Below, in pieces: positions 17,377 to 25,741 of a stretch of DNA of 64,000 bases. Both the position numbers and the translations under genes were made by a program. The stretch is taken from the NCBI RefSeq assembly GCF_036108815.1, contig NZ_CP107985.1:7933501-7997500 (forward strand). The letters are read 5' to 3'. The notes below the pieces were generated by a model that had not been told where the DNA came from, did not search any database, and saw only the letters and a program-made list of their open reading frames with translations. The first letter of the stretch is position 1. Every line of letters starts with the position of its first letter. This stretch comes from Streptomyces sp. NBC_00353 (GTDB lineage Bacteria > Actinomycetota > Actinomycetes > Streptomycetales > Streptomycetaceae).

Positions 17377-17967
17377 TCAGTCCGCCGTGGGCATCACGGG
17401 CAGCGGGAGCGGCAGTCCGGGCAGCCCGTCGATGCTCGTCGCGATGTGTTCCTTCTTGCCGAAGTACTCGCTGAGCGAGGTGTCGTCCTCGCGCGCGAAG
17501 CGCTGGGCGTGCAGCGGCCGGTCCTCCTCGTAGGACATGTACGGCACCGCGAATCCGCAGGTGTCCCGGATCAGCTCGGCCGTCACCACGATGATCGCGC
17601 GCAGCCCGTGCGGGGCCGGGTCGACGGGAAAACGGCCGAGCAGCCCCGGGAACCGCGGATCGTCACGGAAGACCGGCTCGCCGCGGCCGTGCACCCGCAC
17701 GATGTTCGGCGGCCCCTGGAAGGCACACCACATCAGGGTGATGCGACCGTTCTCACGGAGATGGGCCACGGTCTCCGCGTTGCTCCCGGCGAAGTCCAGA
17801 TAGGCGACGGTCCGCTCGTCGAGGACCACGAAGGAGCCGCTGACACCTTTCGGGGAGAGATTGACCGTGCCGTCACCGCCCAGTGGGGCGGTCGCGGTGA
17901 AGAAGATGTGCTGCTCCTCGATGAAGGTCCTGAGCCGTCCGTCGATACGTGCGTACGTCTTTCCCAT
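17377..17967 (-). CDS. Pyridoxamine 5'-phosphate oxidase-family flavin protein
   Basis: A 196-residue split-barrel protein of the PPOX superfamily, predicted to bind FMN or F420. Family features are the N-terminal IDGRLRTFIEEQHIFFTATA, then DGTVNLSPKG, LDFAGSNAETVAHLRENGRI and the RVHGRGEP strand. The actual substrate is unknown; homologues act as oxidoreductases or heme-binding proteins. ATG 17967. The HEAT-like gene upstream on the same strand ends 43 bases before it. Confidence 0.85.
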   Translation of the reverse strand: MGKTYARIDGRLRTFIEEQHIFFTATAPLGGDGTVNLSPKGVSGSFVVLDERTVAYLDFAGSNAETVAHLRENGRITLMWCAFQGPPNIVRVHGRGEPVFRDDPRFPGLLGRFPVDPAPHGLRAIIVVTAELIRDTCGFAVPYMSYEEDRPLHAQRFAREDDTSLSEYFGKKEHIATSIDGLPGLPLPLPVMPTAD

Positions 17968-18009
17968 GAGGCGATTATCGGCGCCGATGCGGCGTCCGGC
18001 AGGGGCATT

Positions 18010-19269
18010 TCAGCCGGTGGGACGCCGCTGCCGGACCGTCGCGCGGACGTGGGCTCGCAGCAGCCGCTCCGCCGCCACACGCAGCGCACGCGGCCGGTCC
18101 GCCCCGGTCCTGACGAGCAGCCACTCGTGCGGTATGCGGTCGGCGTCCGGCAGCAGAGCCTGCGTCACCGCCCGGACGACGGCGGGTGACGGATCGTCGA
18201 GGAGGGGCAGCAGCTGTTCGTGCCGCACCGCGTCGAGCGCGCGCAGGCCGGTGACGGCGTGGACGCGGACTGCGGGCACAGGGTGCGTCACCAGGGACCA
18301 CAATGCCGGGGCGTCCTCCCTGGTGCCGCACTCGCCGAGCCCGGCCGGGGCCGCGGGGCAGGCGGCCGGGTCGGCGCACATCGACCGGTAGAGGGGGAGC
18401 GGATCGATGCCGCCCTGCCGCAGTACATAGCGGGCACAGGCCCGTACGACCCCGGACCGGTCGGCGAGGAACGCCGCGGCCTCGCCCTGCCGCCCGGCCC
18501 GCCGCAGCGCGGTGACACCGGCGGCCCGTACCCGGGGCGTCCGCGCGGACAGCAGCGAGCCCAGCACCTCGTCGTACGCCCCGTCCCGCACCCCGGCGAT
18601 CGCGGCCTCCGCACACAGCGTCTGGATGCGCACATCGTCCGAGGCGGCGGCTGCGGTGCGGGCCAGCGTCGCCGGGGCGAGGAGACCGCGATCGACCGCG
18701 ATGCGGTACACGAACCGGCGTGTGGCCCGGTCCTCGCCGGTGAGCAGCGCCACGACGTCCTCGGCGGGCCCTTCGCGCAACGCACGGTCCAGCCGTTCGC
18801 GGGCGAAGTCACCCTGCTCACGCCTGGACAGCCGCAGCGCCAGCGCGGTCAGCGGCGGCAGCTCCCGGCCGGGAATCTCCGAGAACAGTGCCCGAGCCCG
18901 GTCGCGCACCGGGCCGGCCCAGTCCGCGCAGCGCACGACCAGCAGCGGGCGCAGAGCCGGCGAGCGGGGGACCCACTCGAGTGCCGCCTTCCGGATCCGG
19001 CCGTCCGGATGGCACAGCGCGACGGCGAGCAACGGCTCGTCCGGAGGTGTCCTGGACCAATTCACCGAGGGCAGCGGAGCGTCCCAGCTCCAGCGCAGTC
19101 TCCGGCCGTCGGCCCAGTCGTGCGACGGGAGCAGCCCGGGCGCCTCGTACGAGAGGATCCGTACCCCGAGATCGAGGGCCGTCCAGGCTTCGGCCGACGA
19201 GGTGTCCAGTGCTTCCCGGAGCGGTATGCCCCGGGCCAGCCGTTCAGCGGTCTCGTAGTCGCTGCTCAT
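18010..19269 (-). CDS. HEAT-like repeat protein of unknown function
   Basis: A 419-residue soluble protein made mostly of short alpha-helical pairs with alternating arginine/alanine/leucine patterns (for example RIRKAALEWVPRSPALRPLL and VRAAGVTALRRAGRQGEAAA, then VRVHAVTGLRALDAVRHEQL). This periodicity suggests a HEAT/ARM-type solenoid for protein contacts. No catalytic motif is seen. ATG 19269 follows GGGGG with six bases between. It is divergent from argG (about 175 bases apart), sits just upstream of the PPOX-family gene, and has no evident link to arginine metabolism. Confidence 0.75.
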   Translation of the reverse strand: MSSDYETAERLARGIPLREALDTSSAEAWTALDLGVRILSYEAPGLLPSHDWADGRRLRWSWDAPLPSVNWSRTPPDEPLLAVALCHPDGRIRKAALEWVPRSPALRPLLVVRCADWAGPVRDRARALFSEIPGRELPPLTALALRLSRREQGDFARERLDRALREGPAEDVVALLTGEDRATRRFVYRIAVDRGLLAPATLARTAAAASDDVRIQTLCAEAAIAGVRDGAYDEVLGSLLSARTPRVRAAGVTALRRAGRQGEAAAFLADRSGVVRACARYVLRQGGIDPLPLYRSMCADPAACPAAPAGLGECGTREDAPALWSLVTHPVPAVRVHAVTGLRALDAVRHEQLLPLLDDPSPAVVRAVTQALLPDADRIPHEWLLVRTGADRPRALRVAAERLLRAHVRATVRQRRPTG

Positions 19270-19380
19270 CACGCGCCCCCAGCAGGTATGCAGAGGCCGA
19301 TCGTAGGGGGCCGCACGGTGTCCGAGCCCGGCATTTATGGTCCGGGCTCGCACGTTCGGGTGAGCCGGTGATCAGCAGCT

Positions 19381-19430
19381 TTGACAAACCATACGGAGGA
19401 TTGCATAGTTATACCCAACAGTGATTGCAC
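19381..19430 (+). promoter_or_regulatory. argG promoter with ARG-box-like sequence
   Basis: TTGACA (19381-19386), a 17-base spacer and CATAGT (19404-19409) form a promoter. ATTGCATAGTTATA (around 19400-19413) resembles the ARG-box half-sites at argC, and ATTGCAC follows at 19424-19430. AAGGAG lies six bases before GTG 19446. Repression by ArgR is inferred. Confidence 0.6.
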
Positions 19431-19445
19431 CGTAAGGAGAAACCC

Positions 19446-20639
19446 GTGACCGAGCGCGTCGTACTCGCCTACTCGGGCGGCCTGGACACCTCCGTCGCCA
19501 TCGGCTGGATCGCCGAGGAGACGGGCGCCGAGGTCATCGCCGTTGCCGTGGATGTCGGCCAGGGCGGCGAGGACCTGGACGTCATTCGTAAGCGCGCGCT
19601 CGCCTGCGGTGCCGTCGAGGCCGAGGTCGCGGACGCCAAGGACGAGTTCGCCGAGGAGTACTGTCTCCCGGCGATCAAGGCCAACGCCCTCTACATGGAC
19701 CGCTACCCGCTGGTGTCGGCCCTCTCCCGGCCGACCATCGTCAAGCACCTCGTCGCCGCCGCCAACAAGCACAACGCCGGCATCGTCGCCCACGGCTGCA
19801 CCGGCAAGGGCAACGACCAGGTCCGCTTCGAAGCCGGCATCTCCGCGCTCGGCCCCGACCTGAAGTGCATCGCCCCGGTCCGTGACTACGCGATGACCCG
19901 GGACAAGGCGATCGCCTTCTGCGAGGAGAAGAACCTCCCGATCGCGACCACCAAGAAGTCCCCGTACTCGATCGACCAGAACGTCTTCGGGCGCGCCGTC
20001 GAGACGGGCTTCCTGGAGGACATCTGGAACGCCCCGATCGAGGACATCTACGAGTACACCGAGAACCCGGCCACCCCGCGCGAGGCCGACGAGGTCGTCA
20101 TCTCCTTCAAGGAGGGCGTCCCGGTCGCCATCGACGGCAAGCCCGTCACCGTCCTCCAGGCGATCCAGCGGCTCAACGAGCGGGCCGGCGCCCAGGGCAT
20201 CGGCCGGATCGACATGGTCGAGGACCGGCTCGTCGGCATCAAGTCCCGCGAGGTGTACGAGGCCCCCGGTGCGATCGCACTGATCACCGCCCACCAGGAG
20301 CTGGAGAACGTCACCGTCGAGCGCGAGCTGGCCCGCTACAAGCGGCAGGTCGAGCAGCGCTGGGGCGAGATGGTCTACGACGGCCTGTGGTTCTCCCCGC
20401 TCAAGCGCGCCCTGGACGGCTTCATCAACGAGGCCAACCAGCACGTCACCGGTGACATCCGGATGACGCTGCACGCCGGCCGCGCCGTCGTCACCGGCCG
20501 GAAGTCCAGCGAGTCGCTGTACGACTTCAACCTCGCCACCTACGACTCGGGCGACACGTTCGACCAGTCCAAGGCGCAGGGCTTCATCGAGATCTTCGGC
20601 CTTTCGTCGAAGATCGCCGCCAAGCGTGACCTGGCCTGA
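19446..20639 (+). CDS. argG: Argininosuccinate synthase
   Basis: A 397-residue enzyme joining citrulline and aspartate with ATP, the seventh step of arginine synthesis. The P-loop-like ATP site AYSGGLDTS starts at residue 8, followed by AHGCTGKGNDQVRFE and the citrulline-binding segment TTKKSPYSIDQN. Length is normal for the family. GTG 19446 is supported by AAGGAG at good spacing. It is followed by argH after an 89-base gap holding an inverted repeat, so read-through may be regulated. Confidence 0.97.
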   Translation: MTERVVLAYSGGLDTSVAIGWIAEETGAEVIAVAVDVGQGGEDLDVIRKRALACGAVEAEVADAKDEFAEEYCLPAIKANALYMDRYPLVSALSRPTIVKHLVAAANKHNAGIVAHGCTGKGNDQVRFEAGISALGPDLKCIAPVRDYAMTRDKAIAFCEEKNLPIATTKKSPYSIDQNVFGRAVETGFLEDIWNAPIEDIYEYTENPATPREADEVVISFKEGVPVAIDGKPVTVLQAIQRLNERAGAQGIGRIDMVEDRLVGIKSREVYEAPGAIALITAHQELENVTVERELARYKRQVEQRWGEMVYDGLWFSPLKRALDGFINEANQHVTGDIRMTLHAGRAVVTGRKSSESLYDFNLATYDSGDTFDQSKAQGFIEIFGLSSKIAAKRDLA

Positions 20640-20658
20640 CGCCACCCCGTTTACGTCA

Positions 20659-20691
20659 CCGCCTCCCCGTTCCTCCGCGGCGGGGAGGCGG
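20659..20691 (+). terminator. Hairpin between argG and argH
   Basis: Perfect 11-base inverted repeat (20659-20669 and 20681-20691) with an 11-base loop, in the short gap between argG and argH. No U tract follows, so it may be a partial terminator, an attenuator or an RNA-stability element. Confidence 0.55.
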
Positions 20692-20728
20692 TCGCACATC
20701 CACCCTCTTGTCTCTTGAGGAGCACGCA

Positions 20729-22162
20729 GTGAGCAATGGCAACGGCAACAGCGACGTACGCCTCTGGGGCGCCCGCTTCGCCGACGGTCCGGCCGAGGCG
20801 CTGGCGAAGCTGTCCGCCTCCGTCCACTTCGACTGGCGGCTCGCGCCGTACGACATCGCCGGCTCCCGCGCCCACGCTCGCGTCCTCAACAAGGCGGGCC
20901 TGCTCACCGAGGACGAGCTGACCCGCATGATCGCCGGCCTCGACCAGCTCGAAGCCGATGTCGCCGACGGGTCGTTCACCGGCACCATCGCCGACGAGGA
21001 CGTCCACACCGCGCTGGAGCGTGGACTGCTGGAGCGCCTGGGCCCGGACCTCGGCGGCAAGCTGCGCGCCGGCCGGTCCCGCAACGACCAGATCGCCACG
21101 CTCTTCCGGATGTACCTGCGCGACCACGCCCGGATCATCGGCGGTCTGATCGCCGAGCTCCAGGACGCGCTGGTCGGTCTCGCCGAGGCCCACCCGGACG
21201 TCGCCATGCCGGGCCGGACGCACCTGCAGCACGCTCAGCCCGTCCTCTTCGCCCACCACGTCCTGGCCCACGTGCAGTCCCTGTCCCGGGATGCCGAGCG
21301 CCTGCGGCAGTGGGACGAGCGGACGGCCGTGTCCCCGTACGGCTCCGGCGCGCTGGCCGGCTCCTCGCTCGGTCTCGACCCGGAGGCGGTCGCCGCGGAC
21401 CTCGGCTTCGAGCACGGTTCCGTCGCCAACTCCATCGACGGCACGGCCTCCCGCGACTTCGTCGCCGAGTTCGCGTTCATCACCGCGATGATCGGCGTCA
21501 ACCTCTCCCGGATCGCGGAGGAGGTCATCATCTGGAACACGAAGGAGTTCTCCTTCGTCACCCTGCACGACGCCTTCTCCACCGGCTCCTCGATCATGCC
21601 GCAGAAGAAGAACCCGGACATCGCCGAGCTGGCCCGCGGCAAGTCCGGGCGCCTCATCGGCAACCTGACGGGGCTGATGGCCACGCTGAAAGCCCTCCCG
21701 CTCGCGTACAACCGCGACCTCCAGGAGGACAAGGAGCCGGTCTTCGACTCCTGTGACCAGCTCGAGGTCCTGCTGCCTGCCTTCACCGGCATGATGGCCA
21801 CGCTGACCGTCAACCGCGAGCGGATGGAGGAGCTGGCCCCGGCGGGCTTCTCGCTCGCCACCGACATCGCCGAGTGGCTGGTCAAGAAGGGCGTCCCGTT
21901 CCGCGTCGCGCACGAGGTCGCGGGCGAGTGCGTCAAGGAGTGCGAGCAGCACGGCATCGAGCTCGACGAGCTCACCGACGAGCAGTTCACGAAGATCTCC
22001 GAGCACCTCACCCCCGAGGTCCGCACGGTCCTCGACGTGCCGGGCGCCCTCGCCTCGCGTGACGGACGCGGCGGTACGGCCCCGTCGGCCGTCGCCGTAC
22101 AGCTCGCCGAGGTCAAGAACGACCTGGCGGCACAGCACGCATGGGCCACCGCCCGTCAGTAG
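20729..22162 (+). CDS. argH: Argininosuccinate lyase
   Basis: A 477-residue member of the fumarase/aspartase superfamily that splits argininosuccinate into arginine and fumarate, the final biosynthetic step. The signature loop GSSIMPQKKNPD (around residue 290) with its catalytic serine is intact, as are AGRSRNDQ and GRTHLQHAQPV (catalytic histidine). GTG 20729 has GAGGAG eight bases upstream. It is probably co-transcribed with argG subject to the intervening hairpin. Confidence 0.97.
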   Translation: MSNGNGNSDVRLWGARFADGPAEALAKLSASVHFDWRLAPYDIAGSRAHARVLNKAGLLTEDELTRMIAGLDQLEADVADGSFTGTIADEDVHTALERGLLERLGPDLGGKLRAGRSRNDQIATLFRMYLRDHARIIGGLIAELQDALVGLAEAHPDVAMPGRTHLQHAQPVLFAHHVLAHVQSLSRDAERLRQWDERTAVSPYGSGALAGSSLGLDPEAVAADLGFEHGSVANSIDGTASRDFVAEFAFITAMIGVNLSRIAEEVIIWNTKEFSFVTLHDAFSTGSSIMPQKKNPDIAELARGKSGRLIGNLTGLMATLKALPLAYNRDLQEDKEPVFDSCDQLEVLLPAFTGMMATLTVNRERMEELAPAGFSLATDIAEWLVKKGVPFRVAHEVAGECVKECEQHGIELDELTDEQFTKISEHLTPEVRTVLDVPGALASRDGRGGTAPSAVAVQLAEVKNDLAAQHAWATARQ

Positions 22163-22233
22163 GTCACGGGAACGGCATCGCGGGCTACGTTGGTCGGGAC
22201 GGAGTTACGGACCCGACCCACGAGGAGCCCGCG

Positions 22234-23205
22234 ATGCCCTTCGCCCGCCTGGCCTCAGCGACGACCCCGACCGCCCATATCGGGCTCGGCCTGGCCGCGG
22301 TCGGCAGGCCCGCCTACATCAATCTCCACCGCGACCGGGACCTGCCCGGGACCCGCAGCGTCGAGGCATTGCGCGAGCACACTCATGAGCTTCTCGACGC
22401 CGCCTATGCGCAGGGCGTCCGCTACTTCGACGCCGCCCGCTCCTACGGCCGCGCCGAGGAGTTCCTCGGCGACTGGCTGACCACCCGCCCGGATGTGCGC
22501 GACGTCGTCATCGGCAGCAAATGGGGCTACACCTACACCGCCGACTGGAGCGTCGACGTCGAGGCGCACGAGGTCAAGGACCACAGCCTCACCACCTTCG
22601 AACGCCAGCGTGCCGAGACCGAGGCGCTGTTGGGCGACCGGCTCGACCTCTACCAGATCCACTCCGTGACAGCCGACAGTCCGGCCCTCACCGACAAGGA
22701 ACTGCACGAGCGGCTCGCCGCCCTCGCCGCAGACGGGGTCACCGTCGGCCTGTCCACCAGCGGTCCCGGCCAGGCGGACGCCATCCGCGCCGCCCTCGCC
22801 GTCACCGTCGACGGCGAGCCCCTCTTCCGTACCGTCCAGGCCACCTACAACGCCCTGGAGACGTCGGCCGGACAGGCGCTCGCCGAGGCGCACGACGCCG
22901 GGCTGACCGTGATCGTCAAGGAAGCGATGGCCAACGGCCGGCTCGCCGGAACGGACGCTCCCGCGGTCGTCCAGGAGATCGCTGCCGAGGCGGGCCTCGG
23001 CAGCGACGCGGTCGCGCTCGCGCTCATCCTGCACCAGCCGTGGGCGGGCGTCGTCCTCTCCGGCGCGGCGACCGTCACCCAGCTCCTCAGCAACCTCCAC
23101 GCCCCCGTCCTCGACCTCGACGAGCAGCGGCGGGACCGGCTGGACGCGCTGGTGGAGGAGCCCGAGGCGTACTGGCGCCACCGCGCCGGCCTGCCCTGGA
23201 GCTGA
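22234..23205 (+). CDS. Aldo/keto reductase
   Basis: A 323-residue TIM-barrel oxidoreductase using NAD(P)H. It has FDAARSYGRAEEFLGDWL (catalytic Asp and Tyr), the lysine in IGSKWGYTY and the histidine in YQIHSVTAD, so the tetrad is complete, and it ends with ALILHQPWAGVVLSG-type cofactor contacts. Length fits the AKR family. Substrate unknown. ATG 22234 follows GAGGAG. It starts 71 bases after argH but has no obvious role in arginine synthesis. Confidence 0.88.
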   Translation: MPFARLASATTPTAHIGLGLAAVGRPAYINLHRDRDLPGTRSVEALREHTHELLDAAYAQGVRYFDAARSYGRAEEFLGDWLTTRPDVRDVVIGSKWGYTYTADWSVDVEAHEVKDHSLTTFERQRAETEALLGDRLDLYQIHSVTADSPALTDKELHERLAALAADGVTVGLSTSGPGQADAIRAALAVTVDGEPLFRTVQATYNALETSAGQALAEAHDAGLTVIVKEAMANGRLAGTDAPAVVQEIAAEAGLGSDAVALALILHQPWAGVVLSGAATVTQLLSNLHAPVLDLDEQRRDRLDALVEEPEAYWRHRAGLPWS

Positions 23206-23397
23206 CCGGCGAGGCGTCCCGATCGGGGTCAGCTCCCGCTCGGTCCGCGCCCACTGCGCCGGCGCGTCGAAGTCCGCCCGCCCCAGGCCGATCCACGGGT
23301 GGATCCGGCGCAGCGGCGCCTCGCCCTGTCCGTGCCCGGCGACGTCCTCCCGGTCCCGCTCGGTGATCTCGACCCGGGCGAACGGCCGCGACGTCAG
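23206..23397 (-). pseudogene. Coding remnant behind helR, no usable start or stop
   Basis: On the minus strand this gap reads as 64 strongly coding-like codons, nearly all ending in G or C. They include VEITERDREDV, PLRRIHPWIGLGRADFDA and WARTERELTPIG. The frame contains no ATG, GTG or TTG. It could only begin at CTG 23397, which overlaps the helR stop as CTGA, where a normal gene would have ATGA. It has no stop of its own and runs into the antisense of the aldo/keto reductase. I read it as the 5' part of a gene cut off when the neighbours were joined. The family is not recognised. Confidence 0.45.
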
Positions 23398-25547
23398 GAG
23401 CTCGTGAGGATGACGAGTTGCTGGGTGGCCCGGGTCATGGCGACATAGCGGTCGACCGCTCCTTCGATGCCCTTGCCGAACTCCTCCGGGTCGATGAGGA
23501 CGACCAGGTCGAACTCGAGCCCCTTCGACAGCTCCGGAGTCAGCGACCGGACGCGGGACGTCGTCCGGAACGTGGGATCGCCGATGACGCAGGCGATCCC
23601 GTCGGCGTGTGCGGCGAGCCAGGTGTCGAGGACCGAGGTCAGATCCGAAACAGATCCGTGTACGACGGGGACGCCGCTGCTGCGGATGGAGGCCGGCACG
23701 TTGGCGTCCGGGAGTACGGCCCGGATGACCGGCTCGGCTTCCGCCATGACTTCTTCCGGCGTCCGGTAGTTGATGCTCAGGGAGGCCAGGTTGATCCGGT
23801 CGATCCCGATCCGCTCGAGCCGTTCCTGCCACGACTCCGTGAACCCGTGCCTGGCCTGGGCACGGTCCCCGACGATGGTGAAGCTCCGGGACGGGCACCG
23901 GGCCAGCAGCATCTGCCACTCGGCGTCGGTCAGTTCCTGAGCCTCGTCCACGACGATGTGCGCGAACGGGCCGGCGAGCAGGTCCGGTTCGACGGTGGGC
24001 AGTGCGGTCTCGTCGACCAGGGCGTCCTGCAGGTCCTGTCCGCGCAGCATCCCCACCGCGCCTTCGCTCTCGTCGATCAGGATGTTCTGCAGCAGGCCGT
24101 CGATGACGTCGGTCCTGCGCGCGCGTTCGGCGGCGACAGAGGCGTCGTGCCGACGCTTGCGTCGCGAGGCCTCCGGGTCGCCGAGCCGCTGCCGTGCGGC
24201 GTCCAGGAGCGGCAGGTCGGACACCGTCCAGGCCTGGGCGTCGCCTCGCTGCAGCTTCTGAACGTCGTCGGGGCCGAGCCAGGGAGCGCACATCCGGAGA
24301 TAGGCGGGTACCGACCACAGGTCTCCCACGAGGTCAGCCGCTTCCAGCAGCGGCCACGCGCGGTCGAAGGTCGTGAGCAGTTCCCTGTTCTGCCGCAGCG
24401 ACTTGCGGAGCAGGTCGGCCGATACGTCGCCGTCGTGCTTGTCCACCAGGATCGTGAGCAGCTCCTCCCAGACCTGATCGCGGGCCTCGTTGTGCGGAGT
24501 ACCGGGTTCTGCCGCTTCGAACGCCACGGCCCAGTCGTCGGCGCTCAGCCGGATGTCGGACCAGTGGGTCGTGACCGTCATCCCCTTGGTGGGCGGTTCC
24601 TCGTAGAACCTGACGGTCGTCTCGATCGCTTTCACCAGGTTCGCGGACGACTTCAGGGCGGCCACGTCCGGGTCGGCCTCGATGGCTGCTGCGGCTCCCT
24701 CGGCGACGAGGTCCCGCAGGGTGCAGGTCTGCACGCCCTCCTCTCCGAGGCTGGGGAGGACGTCGGCGACGTAGGCCAGGTAGGGCCGGTGCGGACCGAC
24801 GAACAGCACACCGCCCCGACGGTGACCGAGGCGAGGGTCGGAGTGGAGGAGGTAGGCGGAGCGGTGCAGAGCGACGACGGTCTTCCCCGTACCCGGGCCG
24901 CCGTCGACCACGAGAGCGCCGCGGGATCCCGCGCGGATGATGGCGTCCTGGTCGGCCTGGATGGTGCCGAGCACGTCTCGCATCCGAGCCGACCTGTTGC
25001 TGCCCAGACTGGCGATGAAGGCGGACTGGTCGTCGAGCGCGGCGTGCCCGACGAACCCGTCCGAGGTGAAGACCTCGTCCCAGTAGTCGCCGATCCGGCC
25101 TCGGGTCCAGCGATACCTGCGGCGGCTCACCAGACCCATCGGGTTGGCGTGGGTGGCTCCGAAGAACGGCTCAGCCGCGGGGGAGCGCCAGTCGAGCAGC
25201 AGTCGGCGACCCGCGCTGTCCGTAAGACCGAGTCGTCCGACGTACACCGGCTCGGCGCTGTCCGCGCTGACCATGTGTCCGAGGCACAGGTCCAGACCGA
25301 AGCGACGCAGTGCGCGCAGGCGCGTGGTCAGCCGGTGGATCTCCATGTCCCGGTCCATCGCCTGCCGGCCCACGCCGCCGGGCGCTCTGCGCTCGGCGGC
25401 GAGGCGGTCGGACAGTTCGGTGATCGCCTGCTCAAGGCTCTTTGCGAGGGCCGCGAAGTGCTGCTCGTCACCGGCGATCAGCGTCGGGTCGGCCTTGGGG
25501 GAAAGGTGGTCGGGAAGGTCGAACACGCTGGTGGTCAGCGGGTGCAC
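23394..25547 (-). CDS. helR: HelR, rifamycin-protective RNA polymerase motor ATPase
   Basis: A 717-residue HelD/UvrD-like ATPase. In Streptomyces, HelR binds RNA polymerase, displaces rifamycin and lets stalled polymerase recycle. Visible motifs are Walker A VDGGPGTGKTVVALH, Walker B IVVDEAQELTDAEW, SRSFTIVGDRAQARHG and the helicase VI region VAMTRATQQLVIL. The N-terminal coiled-coil secondary-channel arm lies in about residues 15-80. GTG 25547 is preferred: GGAG lies eight bases upstream and VHPLTTSVFDLPD begins the conserved protein. An in-frame GTG at 25745 would overlap the rgt stop (GTGA) and add 66 residues of poor conservation character. It lies downstream of rgt and is likely co-transcribed from the same drug-responsive promoter. 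Confidence 0.85.
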   Translation of the reverse strand: MHPLTTSVFDLPDHLSPKADPTLIAGDEQHFAALAKSLEQAITELSDRLAAERRAPGGVGRQAMDRDMEIHRLTTRLRALRRFGLDLCLGHMVSADSAEPVYVGRLGLTDSAGRRLLLDWRSPAAEPFFGATHANPMGLVSRRRYRWTRGRIGDYWDEVFTSDGFVGHAALDDQSAFIASLGSNRSARMRDVLGTIQADQDAIIRAGSRGALVVDGGPGTGKTVVALHRSAYLLHSDPRLGHRRGGVLFVGPHRPYLAYVADVLPSLGEEGVQTCTLRDLVAEGAAAAIEADPDVAALKSSANLVKAIETTVRFYEEPPTKGMTVTTHWSDIRLSADDWAVAFEAAEPGTPHNEARDQVWEELLTILVDKHDGDVSADLLRKSLRQNRELLTTFDRAWPLLEAADLVGDLWSVPAYLRMCAPWLGPDDVQKLQRGDAQAWTVSDLPLLDAARQRLGDPEASRRKRRHDASVAAERARRTDVIDGLLQNILIDESEGAVGMLRGQDLQDALVDETALPTVEPDLLAGPFAHIVVDEAQELTDAEWQMLLARCPSRSFTIVGDRAQARHGFTESWQERLERIGIDRINLASLSINYRTPEEVMAEAEPVIRAVLPDANVPASIRSSGVPVVHGSVSDLTSVLDTWLAAHADGIACVIGDPTFRTTSRVRSLTPELSKGLEFDLVVLIDPEEFGKGIEGAVDRYVAMTRATQQLVILTSS

Positions 25548-25741
25548 GTCATCGGCTCCGATCTGAGGTCGCTCGCGACCGTTCTTTTGCGCGCAGCAAG
25601 GCATCTGGACTGGCGTGACGAACCTGGTGGCCATGACGAGCAACGCTCCGCCCGGCGTGGCCCCGTGGCCGTTGCCGGTCCAGGTCGCCGGGGTCGGCGG
25701 GTTCTCGTGTTCCGGTTCCCGGCTCGGTGATCCCGCGTGGT

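Noticed and set aside
25584..25602. Possible second RAE before helR
   Set aside because: CTTTTGC and GCAAGGC are separated by five bases, not one, and match poorly. It does not fit the 19-bp element.
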